A stretch of 64,000 nucleotides of DNA, from NCBI GenBank assembly GCA_009760855.2, contig WPIO01000085.1:82001-146000 (forward strand). The letters are read 5' to 3'. The notes beneath the pieces are model-generated. The model searched no databases. It was not told where the DNA came from and was given only the letters and a program-made list of their open reading frames with translations. The stretch comes from Cristatella mucedo. Its lineage: Eukaryota > Bryozoa > Phylactolaemata > Cristatellidae. Below are positions 45,201 through 61,332 of the stretch, piece after piece (within the stretch, counting starts at the first letter, position 1; each line of letters starts with the position of its first letter). Position numbers and translations under genes: made by a program.

Positions 45201-46045
45201 CGCAGCGCTGAGCCGCAGTCTCGTGCCCGTGGTCGTGCGTCTGCACCCGGACCAGGTGGCTGCTGCTGCTGCAGCACGGGCGCAGCTGGCTACGGGCGCA
45301 GCTGGCTGCTCACATCCCCCGAGCACATCTGCCGCTGGTGCATCATCGGCTGCCACATCCAGCGGCTCCGTCCAGGCCGGCCCAGCTGCCAGTGCTGCTA
45401 TGCCGACTTCCGCCGTGGGCCGAAGAGTGGCCGCCACCACAGCGAGTCGGCCCACTTCCGCTGCTGCCTCGGCCTCCACCGAAAGCAGCAGCAGTATGCA
45501 AGCAGCAGATCAGGGAAGCTCGACTGCCACGGGGCCGCAGGCAGCAAGCAGCAGCAGTCAACCGTCGGTCCGGCTGCCGCTGCTGCCACCTCAGGTGAAT
45601 ACGGTCACTGGCTACAGTACATTGATCAGCAGTCGTCGTCTGCTCGAGGCGTCCTGCGACACAATGACGAAGGTCAAGAGAGAGCAGGCTGAGAAGAGTG
45701 CAGAGAAAGCGTGCCGCAGCCCGGCTTATCTGGCACTCAAGGCACGGTAAGCATAACACTGCGAGCCGCCTCCTTCTCCGCGTGTCACTCATCCGTGTTG
45801 AACCCTGCCCATAGGTCTATCTTGCCTGCTACTGGTAGCTCTGATAGCTGCCTGGACGTGTCCTGAGAGGATTCCCTCCCCCCTTTTTTTTTGGTTACAG
45901 CATGGAGGCGCTGTTTCTGTGGCCAGCCATCCTCTCGCGGCTATCCCTGCTAGAGGATGCGAGCGGGCAGCAACCACACAAGTCTTCTGCAGCCGACCAC
46001 TGCTCCAGGTCGAAAGATGGCGGCCAGCGATCGACAGGAAAGTAG
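25368..46045 (+). CDS. SNAPC4: snRNA-activating complex subunit 4 (SNAP190), 20 exons
   Basis: This is the large DNA-binding subunit of SNAPc, which recognises the proximal sequence element of snRNA genes for Pol II and Pol III. Coding exons: 25368-25517, 25696-25803, 26690-26762, 26927-27167, 28115-28184, 28727-28891, 29884-29948, 30102-30187, 31773-31873, 33318-33466, 33915-34009, 35282-35385, 36380-36491, 36670-36821, 37392-37460, 38529-39099, 39706-39746, 41077-41683, 45011-45746, 45901-46045; 3840 nt, 1279 residues (human about 1470). Landmarks: [19 protein letters not shown] and YPYFKDE near the N-terminus, a coiled coil in exon 4, four and a half Myb repeats (about 216-462), an acidic patch, an Ala/Thr run, a basic PPRKKRKV nuclear signal (about 714), and the C-terminal [20 protein letters not shown] motif. 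Exon 17 and the exon 4 donor are less certain. Confidence 0.93.
26927..27167 (+). CDS. SNAPC4: SNAPC4 exon 4, coiled-coil segment
   Basis: The exon encodes [20 protein letters not shown] onward, a heptad-rich helix ending EELDRIR, aligned to the human WKNWEKALLRKSV region. Two donors six bases apart (after 27161, GTCTGT; after 27167, GTAATT) both keep the frame with exon 5. The second is preferred because its +3 and +4 bases fit better. Confidence 0.85.
28115..30187 (+). CDS. SNAPC4: SNAPC4 exons 5-8, half Myb repeat and repeats Ra and Rb
   Basis: Exon 5 ends [10 protein letters not shown], joined to exon 6 [20 protein letters not shown], the half repeat Rh. Ra starts [13 protein letters not shown] and ends [16 protein letters not shown] in exon 7. 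Rb starts [13 protein letters not shown] in exon 8. Tryptophan spacing and the [10 protein letters not shown] recognition helix follow the SNAP190 pattern. Confidence 0.93.
31178..31266 (-). mobile_element. Partial SINE1
   Basis: The inverted family 3' half (TATTAGCTGATTCAACAGCC...AAGAGCC, TGCAGTTAGCAGTAAAGGATCG) abuts a LINE-B fragment at 31266. The tRNA head is missing. Confidence 0.75.
31266..31534 (+). mobile_element. LINE-B 3' end
   Basis: The sense-oriented tail runs CACCTATTTAGGACAGCATT ... GTAAAGCGCCTAGAGAGAG ... GGGCACTTTATCAAG and ends in (ATT)n. It lies in SNAPC4 intron 8. Confidence 0.87.
31773..35385 (+). CDS. SNAPC4: SNAPC4 exons 9-12, end of Rb and repeats Rc and Rd
   Basis: Exon 9 has [17 protein letters not shown] (Rb helix 3) and PWTIEEDA (Rc start). 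Exon 10 carries an expanded Rc with [11 protein letters not shown] as helix 3. Exon 11 starts Rd ([20 protein letters not shown]) and exon 12 ends it ([20 protein letters not shown]). In human SNAP190, Rc and Rd contact the promoter DNA. Confidence 0.93.
32625..32880 (+). mobile_element. LINE reverse transcriptase fragment
   Basis: Broken translation gives [20 protein letters not shown] and [14 protein letters not shown], matching the catalytic-region pattern DLSAAFDxxDHxLLxxRL of L2/CR1-like LINEs. The catalytic aspartate pattern is degraded. It lies in SNAPC4 intron 9. Confidence 0.75.
33704..33784. repeat. (TG)n microsatellite
   Basis: About 38 TG units occur in SNAPC4 intron 10. The apparent open frames there are repeat artefacts. 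Confidence 0.97.
34506..35015 (-). mobile_element. LINE-B 3' fragment
   Basis: The inverted copy runs from an AAT-rich edge through the tail into the C-terminal coding end. On the minus strand it reads [20 protein letters not shown] and [16 protein letters not shown]. It is truncated at the 5' side and lies in SNAPC4 intron 11. Confidence 0.87.
36380..37460 (+). CDS. SNAPC4: SNAPC4 exons 13-15, linker after the Myb repeats
   Basis: Exon 13 (36380-36491) encodes [20 protein letters not shown] onward, a disordered acidic linker. Exon 14 (36670-36821) encodes [20 protein letters not shown] through DKNHLNSLL. Exon 15 (37392-37460) encodes [20 protein letters not shown] plus EPL. Phases are consistent. 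An additional exon between 15 and 16 cannot be excluded. Confidence 0.75.
37118..37260 (+). mobile_element. SINE2 copy
   Basis: It reads GCCGAGCTGGTTTGGTGCCG, has the B-box-like GGGCTCGAGCC, then the tail TGAAGCGCCTGAATAGAGAT and GGGGCGCAATACAAATGAAT. It lies in SNAPC4 intron 14. Confidence 0.87.
38529..39099 (+). CDS. SNAPC4: SNAPC4 exon 16, basic/acidic low-complexity region with nuclear signal
   Basis: The 190-codon exon contains [35 protein letters not shown], an Ala/Thr run (about 110-127 of the exon), PPRKKRKVQ as a likely nuclear localisation signal, and [16 protein letters not shown]. The donor CAGA|GTAAGC is strong. Confidence 0.88.
39428..39570 (-). mobile_element. Partial SINE1 with 57-bp internal tandem duplication
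   Basis: The segment GGCTCATTAGTATAGGGGCA to CTTGCAGTTG appears twice head to tail (about 39442 and 39499). The tRNA head is absent. Confidence 0.8.
39706..39746 (+). CDS. SNAPC4: SNAPC4 exon 17, tentative short exon
   Basis: The acceptor GATTCACAG is clear and phase 1 matches exon 16, giving [14 protein letters not shown]. The only phase-0 donor before a stop is CAG|GTCGGT, which fits exon 18. Reading on without splicing reaches TGA at about 39829. The flanking 250 bases are GC-rich and stay open in another frame, so exon structure here is the weakest part of the gene model. Confidence 0.5.
40180..40760 (+). mobile_element. LINE-A 3' end
   Basis: It is a sense copy of the element at 6845-7490. 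Fragments resemble [20 protein letters not shown] and end [18 protein letters not shown] with the AGATACATTACAT tail. Several frame breaks are present. It lies in SNAPC4 intron 17. Confidence 0.82.
41077..41683 (+). CDS. SNAPC4: SNAPC4 exon 18
   Basis: The 202-codon exon begins [16 protein letters not shown], continues with a Pro/Ala/Val-rich region and contains the helical [20 protein letters not shown]. The acceptor CTGCAG and donor GCAG|GTACGG are both clear. It corresponds to the poorly conserved central and C-terminal part of SNAP190. Confidence 0.85.
42168..42231. repeat. (CT)n microsatellite
   Basis: About 30 CT units occur in SNAPC4 intron 18. Confidence 0.97.
42337..43930 (-). mobile_element. 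LINE-B, longest copy, with reverse transcriptase domain
   Basis: Read on the minus strand, 43788-43447 is an intact stretch of [22 protein letters not shown], then [11 protein letters not shown], then [20 protein letters not shown]. Downstream it continues with broken frames through [20 protein letters not shown] to the C-terminal end and ATT-rich tail at 42337. Motif order matches L2/CR1-like non-LTR elements. The endonuclease end is absent and stops interrupt it, so it is inactive. It lies in SNAPC4 intron 18. Confidence 0.92.
43955..44665 (+). mobile_element. LINE-B copy, opposite orientation
   Basis: The sense fragment reads [55 protein letters not shown] and [20 protein letters not shown], with shifts and stops, ending in the GTAAAGTGCCTAGAAAGAGA tail with ATT repeats. 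It directly abuts the inverted copy at 42337-43930. Confidence 0.88.
45011..46045 (+). CDS. SNAPC4: SNAPC4 exons 19-20, C-terminal end
   Basis: Exon 19 (45011-45746) is Ala/Ser-rich with [14 protein letters not shown] and ends [20 protein letters not shown]. Exon 20 (45901-46045) continues [20 protein letters not shown] and stops with TAG at 46043. The join gives [17 protein letters not shown], matching the human PAYLLLRARFLAAFTLPALL block and anchoring the gene identity at its C-terminus. Confidence 0.92.
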
Positions 46046-47680
46046 ACGGTAGCCACGTGACTGGTGCTGCTGTGACGGCTCGGCTGCTGAAGCTTTGGCT
46101 CTCAGTGTGTTGGTGCTCGGCAGCGCAGGAGAACGCAAGCCAATTCTAGCCCGCTTGCCGCTGCTTTGGCCGATGAGCGTAGCCTGCCTGCCTGCCGCTG
46201 CTGCTTGACTTCGGAAGGAGAGCAAATTCGCTCGTACTTTGCTTATCTGTGCTTCGATATTATCTAATATATTCTCTTTTATATGTTTGATGCCACCAAA
46301 GTTAGCCATATCTTGTAAACCATATCAAGTTGGCTCCTTCGATGATAGAATCCGTAGTGGTGCATTGATTTGCAGTGCTCGGACAGAGCGTGAGCCTGGC
46401 GATCGACCGTACGGCAGATTACAAGTATATCTTGGGGGCCATGACAAGCATGGAGGAGTATATATATCGACTGGAGAATTCATGCAGAGAACGATATGCA
46501 GAGACTTCTAAGAAATGCTGTTTCTGTTAACAGGGGTCGGCATGCTGCCTTAGCGTAACATATTCCGCTTACTGGACAGTGTGATTCTACGGCTATTCCC
46601 AGGTTCATTATTGCGACTTGATTCTTTTTTTTACCAATTCAGCTCCGGCTTGCCACACCAGCTTCAAGCTGTAATGATGATAATACATTTTTATTGTGCC
46701 CTCAGTTAACTTCTTTCTGAATTGTCTCAGCGACTCCCTTTCTAGCCACTTTTACATATACTAAAGTGGACAAACTGTAATTTCACTCACAAAAGTTCTT
46801 TCATTCTCTTGCTACGGCTTTGGCTGAGTTCATTCTTGGGGTGTTGAGAAAGTTCGGGTCGAAGAGGGGTAGAGAAATTTGAGGGATAGAGAACGAGAGA
46901 GAGAGAGAGAGATAGGTAGATTAAGTTAGGGCTCGATGATCTATGATAGATAACAACAAAAAATACTAGCTGATTTTAACAGCCTCTTTTGTATAGTGAC
47001 AGAAGAGCCTTTACTGCTATCACCACTGCTTGCTGCCACGATACAGGATCACCCACCGAAGGGTTCGAACTTGCGACCGAGGTAGGGAAAATCAACCGCC
47101 TTACCTAGTGTGCCACCACGGCTCAGCTACCTTGAGGAAGGGCACCACGACGGAATGCTTTCATCTCAGTCAGGCTGGCAAGAACCTAACGTGATGCAAG
47201 TGATCAAGATGCCGCATCACGTGATGAAGATGCCGCATCAAGACAGCACAAAACGTGTTTGGTAGCAGAACACTCAAACCGTGTCACCGACATAGCAGCA
47301 AGCGCCGCACTGCAGGCCTCGCCTTCTCGATAAATAGCTGCAGCAAGCAGTGCACACGCCCTCAATGTGATACGCTGGTTTGCAGCTACATTAGGAAGCA
47401 ATCATGAAATGTGATTATCTATAAGAGAATGGTGTGTTTGAGACCGCATGACGTTCATCAGAGAGAATGTGCGACCGTAGCTGCATAGAGAGGTGGCTTA
47501 CATTGGCCCCGGTGCGAGCTGAACACAATGAGCCGTGACCTCTCTGGGTCGACGTGACTTAGCAAACTCTCAGGGGCCATGCGACTAAGCCAGCCTTCAC
47601 CATCGAGTCCTCCTTAGGTGTGGGGAGAAGCCGTGGAGGATAATGCACCAGCACAGCGCCGCATCCAAGATCACGAGAAG
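46046..47680. other. Convergent intergenic region SNAPC4-DCTN6
   Basis: Two genes converge here. A SINE1 lies at 46967-47123. An open frame at 46239-46511 has no recognisable family and no splice partner. No clear AATAAA was seen for SNAPC4; a minus-strand AATAAA (TTTATT near 46688) is possible for DCTN6 but distant. Confidence 0.5.
46967..47123 (-). mobile_element. SINE1 copy
   Basis: The inverted family body TAGCTGATTTTAACAGCCTC is followed by AAGAGCC and a reverse B-box-like GGGTTCGAAC, ending CCTTACCTAGTGTGCCACC. Confidence 0.83.
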
Positions 47681-55606
<7,926 letters not shown>

Positions 55607-56207
55607 GTGGATCGAGGTAATGCAGCTATAAGAGAGGGATATTCAACCTGTCACCTCCACACCTGATGCCAAGAAAGTGGTTTATCTATCTGTCACAGCA
55701 GGTGAGTACGCAACGAAAAGCTTCATTTGGCTTCAGTCATACGAGAGAGAGCCAACAACGAATCACGCACGGGCTTTTCAGCAAACTGCTGAATCCTGCC
55801 GAGCTGAGAAGGACTAACAATCAAACAAACTCAGATCCTACCGAAAGATCACGTTCGGCCCACAACTAGCGGAAGCCAAAGGAAAATAACATACAGATAC
55901 ATTTATGTAGCATTCCAAGATGCGCCGGGGGGGGGGGATGAGGAGACAAAATTGAATGTATCTACACCGAGGTCAAGTTGAACTTGGGGAAATTACACCG
56001 TCACACACCTTCGATTCGGATGAGTGAACTCAGAGCTGTACAATTGCTATTTATTAAGCAGCCGGGGCTGGCACTGCTATATAGCCCCATAGTTAGGCCG
56101 AAACTCATAATAGTTAAAAAAAGTCACATGTGTTCAAAAAGGTTACTTCCGGTGTATATGTAGCTGGAAAAGCTATCCTTATTACTTTTTCCTGATACGT
56201 GTCAATC

Positions 56208-56238
<31 letters not shown>

Positions 56239-56744
56239 CATTTGTATGGCGCCCTCACAGAACTGAATCTCGTTCTATGTACGTTACATGAGGGTTGGCT
56301 TTATGGCTTGTTTATTTTCTGAAATGTAATAAGTAGACGGTCTTGACACATTTTTCATCAATTCCTACTCAAGCCGAATTTTTTTGAAAGCTATTTCATT
56401 GTATCCGTGGGTAGACACAACTCATTTCTTGTCACAGCCCAGCCCTAGGTCTAAACGAGCTACATGCCAGCATCTACCAAATACTATTCGTGCTGACCAA
56501 ATCGGTCATCAATAACCACTACAAGTGCATCAGCCCACCCGGCCCTGACTCAGGACACACGGGCAGTAGAACACTGCAGAAGCAGCAGGGCCAATAATTC
56601 GAGTTCTGTATCGCTTTCGCTGACGGCAACTGAAGCCCAGCTCTACGCCGGTAGGTCGCTTTCATTACGTAGGCGCGAAAAGTGGGCGCAAGTTATAACG
56701 CTACGCTGCAACGTCGAGCAGCCGACACGACGGCGACGCACTCG

Positions 56745-56920
56745 GCGGTCAACTCAGCTATGCTTCTCACTATCTCTTTGCTCCGTGAGATGACGTCTGC
56801 TGGCTACCGAATGCGTAGCAGACGCCGCTTGGGCTTCGAGTGCGCTACAGAAAACTCCCCTGCGTAACACTACCACATGGTCGTTGTGTCTTTGTGGAGC
56901 TACAGACGGAGATGCATTGC
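56745..56920 (+). mobile_element. LINE-A 3' remnant
   Basis: It ends SLLREMTSAGYRMRSRRRLG and CATENSPA, then a short stretch to GAGATGCATTGCATT, paralleling the 3' ends at 6845-7490 and 40180-40760. Confidence 0.8.
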
Positions 56921-57496
56921 ATTGTTCGCGTCGCTCAGCGTCGCTCGGCAGCACGTCGCGGAGAAGCGTCGGAAGTGGAGGGGGTCCCCCGTCACTTCCG
57001 ACTGAACAACGATCGCCCTCTCTCCGCTCGAGCCACGGTATGGACCTAGTTCCTGAACTCAGGTGCCAGACTAGTAATACGCGGTGCTGTACAATCCTAT
57101 ACTGGCAGCACACGACTCCATATGTCCGGCACTCTATCCCCGTAGCTTTCCCCGCTCTTGTGCACAGCCCAAGAGGCATCTTGTTGGCAAAAGCGGATGA
57201 AATCATGCAAACGAACGCACGCAGTTACTAGAGATCTTAATTTAGGTCCTTATTTTTGATTTAGCTGTACCTCACGTAAAAATACGTCGCTGTGGACGAC
57301 GCTGTTTTACAAGCCGTCGGGCTCCAGTGCCCTTGGAGAACCTGACCGCAATGTACTACACACCGGAATGGCTGTAGGTAAAGAACATCTGTTATAATCA
57401 TTAGTAAAAATATTTATATAATTTTACTAATACTTTTGTCTCGTTCTAATGCCAGATTTACTCTGGGCTAATGTCACCGACAGCGTCACGGGATTG

Positions 57497-57507
57497 TATA
57501 TATATAT
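57497..57507 (+). promoter_or_regulatory. TATA-like element of the antizyme gene
   Basis: TATATATATAT lies 60-70 bases before the preferred start codon at 57567. This would place transcription start near 57530 with a short 5' UTR. It could also be a chance AT run. Confidence 0.4.
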
Positions 57508-57566
57508 CCACGGCGCCCCCTTACGCCATTTGCCGTTGTATCGTACCACTGTGTAGGTGGTGGAGC

Positions 57567-58586
57567 ATGAGCAGAGAGCTGAGACGCATTATCTGTACGG
57601 AGAACTTTGGTCCTAGTGACGTATTACTACCGTTAAAGATGCCGACACCGGAAAGCTACATGTAAGCAAGCAGTTTTATCTGCATCGGTTGCTGCAGGCT
57701 TAAATGCGATTTTATATTTATGTCGTCGTTGACCTGCACCACCGCCATCTTGCTTCCCTTTTAAAGGGCCAAATTTCTTGCGGTATGTGGACAGCGCTGT
57801 GCTAGCGCTTGTATTGCACTCAAGGAGGCGTGCTAGCTTTTCTCCTCGACCAGAGCGTCGTCGCTCGTCGCAGCCGCCTTTCATAGGCGACCGTGGCCAC
57901 GGTTCAGATGCACCACCGATGGTTGCAAAACGCTTCTCTTCTTTTTTCGGCAGGAAGAGCTCGGGCATGAAGAGGTACCTGATTCAGGTGGACGCGGGGC
58001 CTCAGTGGTGCTCCTGATGCCCCCCACGCTGATGTTGCGTCCATAGCGACAGAGGGCTGCAGCGTGGGGCCATTTAAAGTGCCCCCTGTCAATAATGATA
58101 AACTGCCGCTGGGTTCACCTCACACGCCGTCGAGCATCTGCTTCGCAGTTCGGCTCGCGGACGGTCACGAAGTCAAATGGGAATGTGTCCTTCTCGGAGG
58201 CAATCTTTACGTCGAGATACCTAAGGCGATGCCTCTGCACGGCTCCAAGGAGAGGTCGGTAATCAATCGATCGTTCGCCGATCGGCGGCCAGCTCTCTCT
58301 CAAGTTGTGACGCTTGCCGAACGCGCGCTGCAGCAGCATTTCGCGGGCTCATTTTAATTCCGCGCTCGTTTCCTCCCGTTTCAGTTTCGTTTCGCTCCTC
58401 GAGTATGCGGAGACAGAGCTGAAGGCGTCGCACGTTCTAGTGTGCTTTCAGAAGGAGAGAGTCGACAGGCCAGCTCTGGTCAAGCTCTTCATGTTCTTCG
58501 GCTTCGCGCCGGTCGCACCCGGACACGAGCTCATCGCTCGGCTTGCCGCGAGCGATCTTCTATTCATGGCATACGTTGTGGAGTAA
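57567..58586 (+). CDS. OAZ: Ornithine decarboxylase antizyme, +1 programmed frameshift, 3 exons
   Basis: Antizyme binds ornithine decarboxylase monomers, sends them to the proteasome without ubiquitin and blocks polyamine uptake. Polyamines stimulate the +1 frameshift needed to make it. Exons: 57567-57661, 57954-58254, 58385-58586. ORF1 runs from MSREL to AGPQWCS and stops at TGA 58015. ORF2 resumes at GAT 58016 (DAPHADVAS) and ends at TAA 58584. Skipping T58015 gives 52 + 146 = 198 residues (vertebrate about 228). Family landmarks are KWECVLLGGNLYVEIPKA, ESFVSLLEYAETELKASHVL, VCFQKERVDRPALVKLFMFF and the end LLFMAYVVE. An in-frame internal ATG at 57639 (MPTPESY) could also initiate. Confidence 0.96.
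58012..58018 (+). promoter_or_regulatory. Programmed +1 ribosomal frameshift site UCC-UGA-U
   Basis: Frame 0 reads CAG TGG TGC TCC TGA and +1 reads GAT GCC CCC. The context TGG-TGC-TCC-TGA is the classical antizyme shift site. The ORF1 stop is the only obstacle between two frames that together encode antizyme. Confidence 0.96.
58022..58069 (+). promoter_or_regulatory. RNA stem-loop 3' of the frameshift site
   Basis: CCCCACGCTG (58022-58031) pairs perfectly with CAGCGTGGGG (58060-58069), ten base pairs starting four bases after the UGA. Inside, GTTGC (58034-58038) can pair with GCGAC (58046-58050) with one G-U. Its position matches the stimulatory structures known for antizyme mRNAs. Confidence 0.75.
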
Positions 58587-58663
58587 ACCGGCGACAGGGA
58601 GTCACTATTGATGGGTCAACTGCTTTGCATATTTGCCAACATGCATGCCTCTGCTAAAAAAAA

Positions 58664-58679
58664 AATAAAAAAAAATAAA
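58664..58679 (+). terminator. Two overlapping-range poly(A) signals of the antizyme gene
   Basis: AATAAA occurs at 58664-58669 and 58674-58679 within an A-rich run, about 80-95 bases after the stop codon. Confidence 0.75.
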
Positions 58680-59952
58680 AGCTATGGAAAGTGAGCTACT
58701 TGTTGTAGTCACGTTTGTCTCCTTTCTGGATTAGTGAAGAGCTTAGATAAGTCACTTGAGTATGAAATGTCGGGTTGATCTGCTCGGAGGAGCTCGTGGC
58801 ACTAAAGGTGCTTGTCTTTTCAGATTTATCACTGTGACCAAGTATCGTGTTGTTATAACATTGTTCAATTATATATTACATATACATTGTTTCTTGGTGT
58901 TCCGATTCGTGTGCCAAAAGGAAGCCAGATCTAAATCACGACGCACCTTGTGAATCAAGCCTTGTCACCGGGTGAGGTCAAAAGTGGGCCCCCCAAACAT
59001 TGCCAGAAGAGATGTTTTGTTTCGCTATGGCAGGTGGTGGGAACGCGAAGGTCCAACATGGCTAGGCAGGAAAAATCAAGTGTAATCAGTGACTTCAAAT
59101 CTGCTAGCACACAAAGCTGGGCATATAACTCCCTCACCTCCCACTCCCCAGCTCTTTGCTCTACTCCTTTCCTGTTGTACTTGCTTGGGTATACAACCTA
59201 CGTCACTCGTCGAACGATTAAGCCGTAGTGCGACTCACAATACAGCACTGAATAAGACAAAGCCGAGTACCGGACCTGACCGGGTGCGCTTGCACCTTAT
59301 TGTGTACCGGTGGCTCGATTGATCGATCGGGCGCTACCGCCAAGTGACCGAGCACGGTAGATCAGGCACACGAGCTCCACCGCAGCGAAGCTGTGCCTGC
59401 ATTCGAGAAAAAACGGCCCAACCAGCTCAAGTCTTCCGACTGGAAACGGCCGAGCGGCAGAATGCGGCTCACAGAAGGACGAGACGGGCTTCCCTGTGAC
59501 ACAACACCAGGAGCAGCAGCAGGAGCTCCCACGTGTGGCCCTTGTATTTGCTGATGAACGGCTGACCGTACTAACAATTAGCCAAAGGAAAGAACCGGGC
59601 AAGCCATCATTAAGCCGCGACACGATGGCAGCAGTGCAACTAATCCGAGCAGCGGAAGAGCAGACAGCGCAGCTGGCACGCCACCGAGCAAAAGAAAAAC
59701 GCTGCAATCGGCTGCTGCTCCTCTTGTGTTACCGCGAAGCCAAGTATGAAAAGAAGGGCCTCTACTGGCACTGAATGGTGCCGTGCCTGCAAGAACGAAG
59801 ACTCGGCATGTTCAGGCATGTCCAGCCCAAGCATCTTCTGCCATCATTGGGTACCAGTGCCTCGGCCATGCGCAGATGCCCCCCAGACGGAGGCTGCCCA
59901 ACAAGTCCAGTCACTCTCGTGAGGTGGGCGGCCATCGCGCAGCTCCGTGGCA
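58680..59952. other. Convergent region after the antizyme gene
   Basis: No supported gene is seen. A plus-strand open frame at 59496-59774 (ending REAKYEKKGLYWH) is Gln/Arg-rich with no family recognised and no obvious splice partners. Confidence 0.5.
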
Positions 59953-60954
59953 CTAGTTGTGGCTTGCTTCGTTGTTGTCACTTGGATGTGCAGGCCCTGA
60001 CGGTGGCGTATGTGCCGATGATGGCGCTGCTGACGAAGCAGGTGTATTGCCACCGGAGGCAGCGCAGCCTGACGTGCCGCCGCCGCCGCTGCCAGTCGTT
60101 CTCTGACGCTTGGCCCTGTTATCGGCCATCGTCTCTTCGATGGTTCGCCGGTCTTTCTTGTTCTCGGTCGGCACTAAGCAAAAACCGAGCAACTGCTGGT
60201 CAATATGAAAGCGTGGAAAGAAGAAAACCAATAGAGAGGGGCGCGCTTCAGCACAACTGCTTGCAATGGCAGCAAATAACCAAACAAAAATAAATCGTTG
60301 CACAAAAACTGCACGACAATTTAGGAAAAGGCATGCAGCAACGGAAACAAGCAGAGCCGGTGTGCATCGATCCTGCCGCCACCGACGCCGATGTGTGGGG
60401 CAGTGGCTCGGCACGTCAGACATGGAGCCGAGGACCGATGGCTGGCCGAACCCCTGCAGCAATGCACAGCCTACTATACGGCTTCGGCAGACGGCCACTA
60501 AACTACACTGGCATAGCGAGCAACTGCATGCGAAACGCGATTCGCGTCGAATGCAGCCTGGCGGCTTTGACCGCCAGCCCAGGATCTCGGTAGGGGGGTG
60601 CCCCAGCTGGCAACTACACGCAGTGCTTCCCTAAATAATGTGTCAACAGCTGGGCAGACACGTTAAAACACCGAGACCGAAGGGTCAATTGCAAAGCTTA
60701 GTCTGCAGCGCCAGCTGCTCCCTCACATATGCCACACAAATCTACTCGTGAGGTGACGCCATGGCCGGCAGCAGCACGTGCAAGTGGCTGGCAGTGATGC
60801 CCAGTCAGTAGCAAGAGCTACTCACGTGACAGCCCTTCGAGATAAGAGGAGGAGAAGAGAGGGGCTGCCCTGCCGTCACCCAGGTCACCTACAGCATGTC
60901 TGATTCTAGCGAGTCAATATCAGCGGAGGATTGATACGAAGGAAATTGAGCCAT
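59953..60954 (-). CDS. Predicted three-exon gene of unknown function
   Basis: Minus-strand exons 60954-60893, 60606-60507 and 60195-59953 join in frame: 405 nt, 134 residues, stop TAG at 59955-59953. It reads MAQFPSYQSSADIDSLESDM, then LWGTPLPRSWAGG...DANRVSHAVARYAS, then QLLGFCLVPTENKKDRRTIE and MADNRAKRQR, followed by a Gly/Ser/Ala/Pro-rich disordered tail. The donors (CT|GTAGGT, AGT|GTAGTT) and acceptors (TTGCCAG, ATTGACCAG) are acceptable but not strong. The basic RAKRQR stretch could be a nuclear signal. I do not recognise the family. The evidence is phase agreement and protein-like composition only. Confidence 0.42.
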
Positions 60955-61277
60955 TGTGGAATGACGACGAGCAGCGGAAACAACAAACTGAATGCAGAAT
61001 CAGAACACGAGCAGCATCATCAGCAGCACTCAGAGTGACATGCCTCGACCACTCTCTGATGTTCAATCTGGTCGTGTTTACTTGCAACTCAGCGTAAACA
61101 TGAGAAACCGTACGATAACAGGACAAGCAGAAACAATTCAAACCCAGTGTTTCACCCACACCACCTTTGTACACACGTATACAGCAGTTGACGTTGTTCT
61201 TGACTAGCTCGCCGGAAAGCCATCTTAACTAACCGATATGACCTGCAGCTTGCTGCCTTGGTACATAGCTTGCCTGA

Positions 61278-61287
61278 CTCTCTCCCT

Positions 61288-61331
<44 letters not shown>
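61278..61331. repeat. (CT)n microsatellite
   Basis: CT and CCCT units are seen, with no coding signal. Confidence 0.93.

Positions 61332-61332
<1 letters not shown>

Larger units (their letters stand above)
55607..57566. other. Divergent promoter region between DCTN6 and the antizyme gene
   Basis: The two genes start in opposite directions about 2 kb apart. The region holds an AAT run (56212-56238), a LINE-A 3' remnant (56745-56920), a GC-rich stretch around 56900-57060, and a TATA-like element before the antizyme gene. Open frames here look like non-coding CpG-rich DNA. Confidence 0.55.

Noticed and set aside
45052-45792. Ala/Cys-rich minus-strand open frames
   Set aside because: They are antisense shadows of SNAPC4 exon 19, which has clear splice sites and the conserved C-terminal motif.
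46239-46511. Possible gene after SNAPC4 (90 codons)
   Set aside because: No family recognised, no matching splice partners, and it lies in the likely 3' flank.
57471-57566. Upstream in-frame ATG at 57471 as the antizyme start
   Set aside because: It lies upstream of the TATA-like run at 57497, and the extra residues do not resemble antizyme N-termini. ATG 57567 is preferred.
59496-59774. Plus-strand 92-codon Gln/Arg-rich open frame
   Set aside because: No recognised motif, no splice partner, and no promoter or poly(A) signal could be tied to it. Noted only as intergenic.
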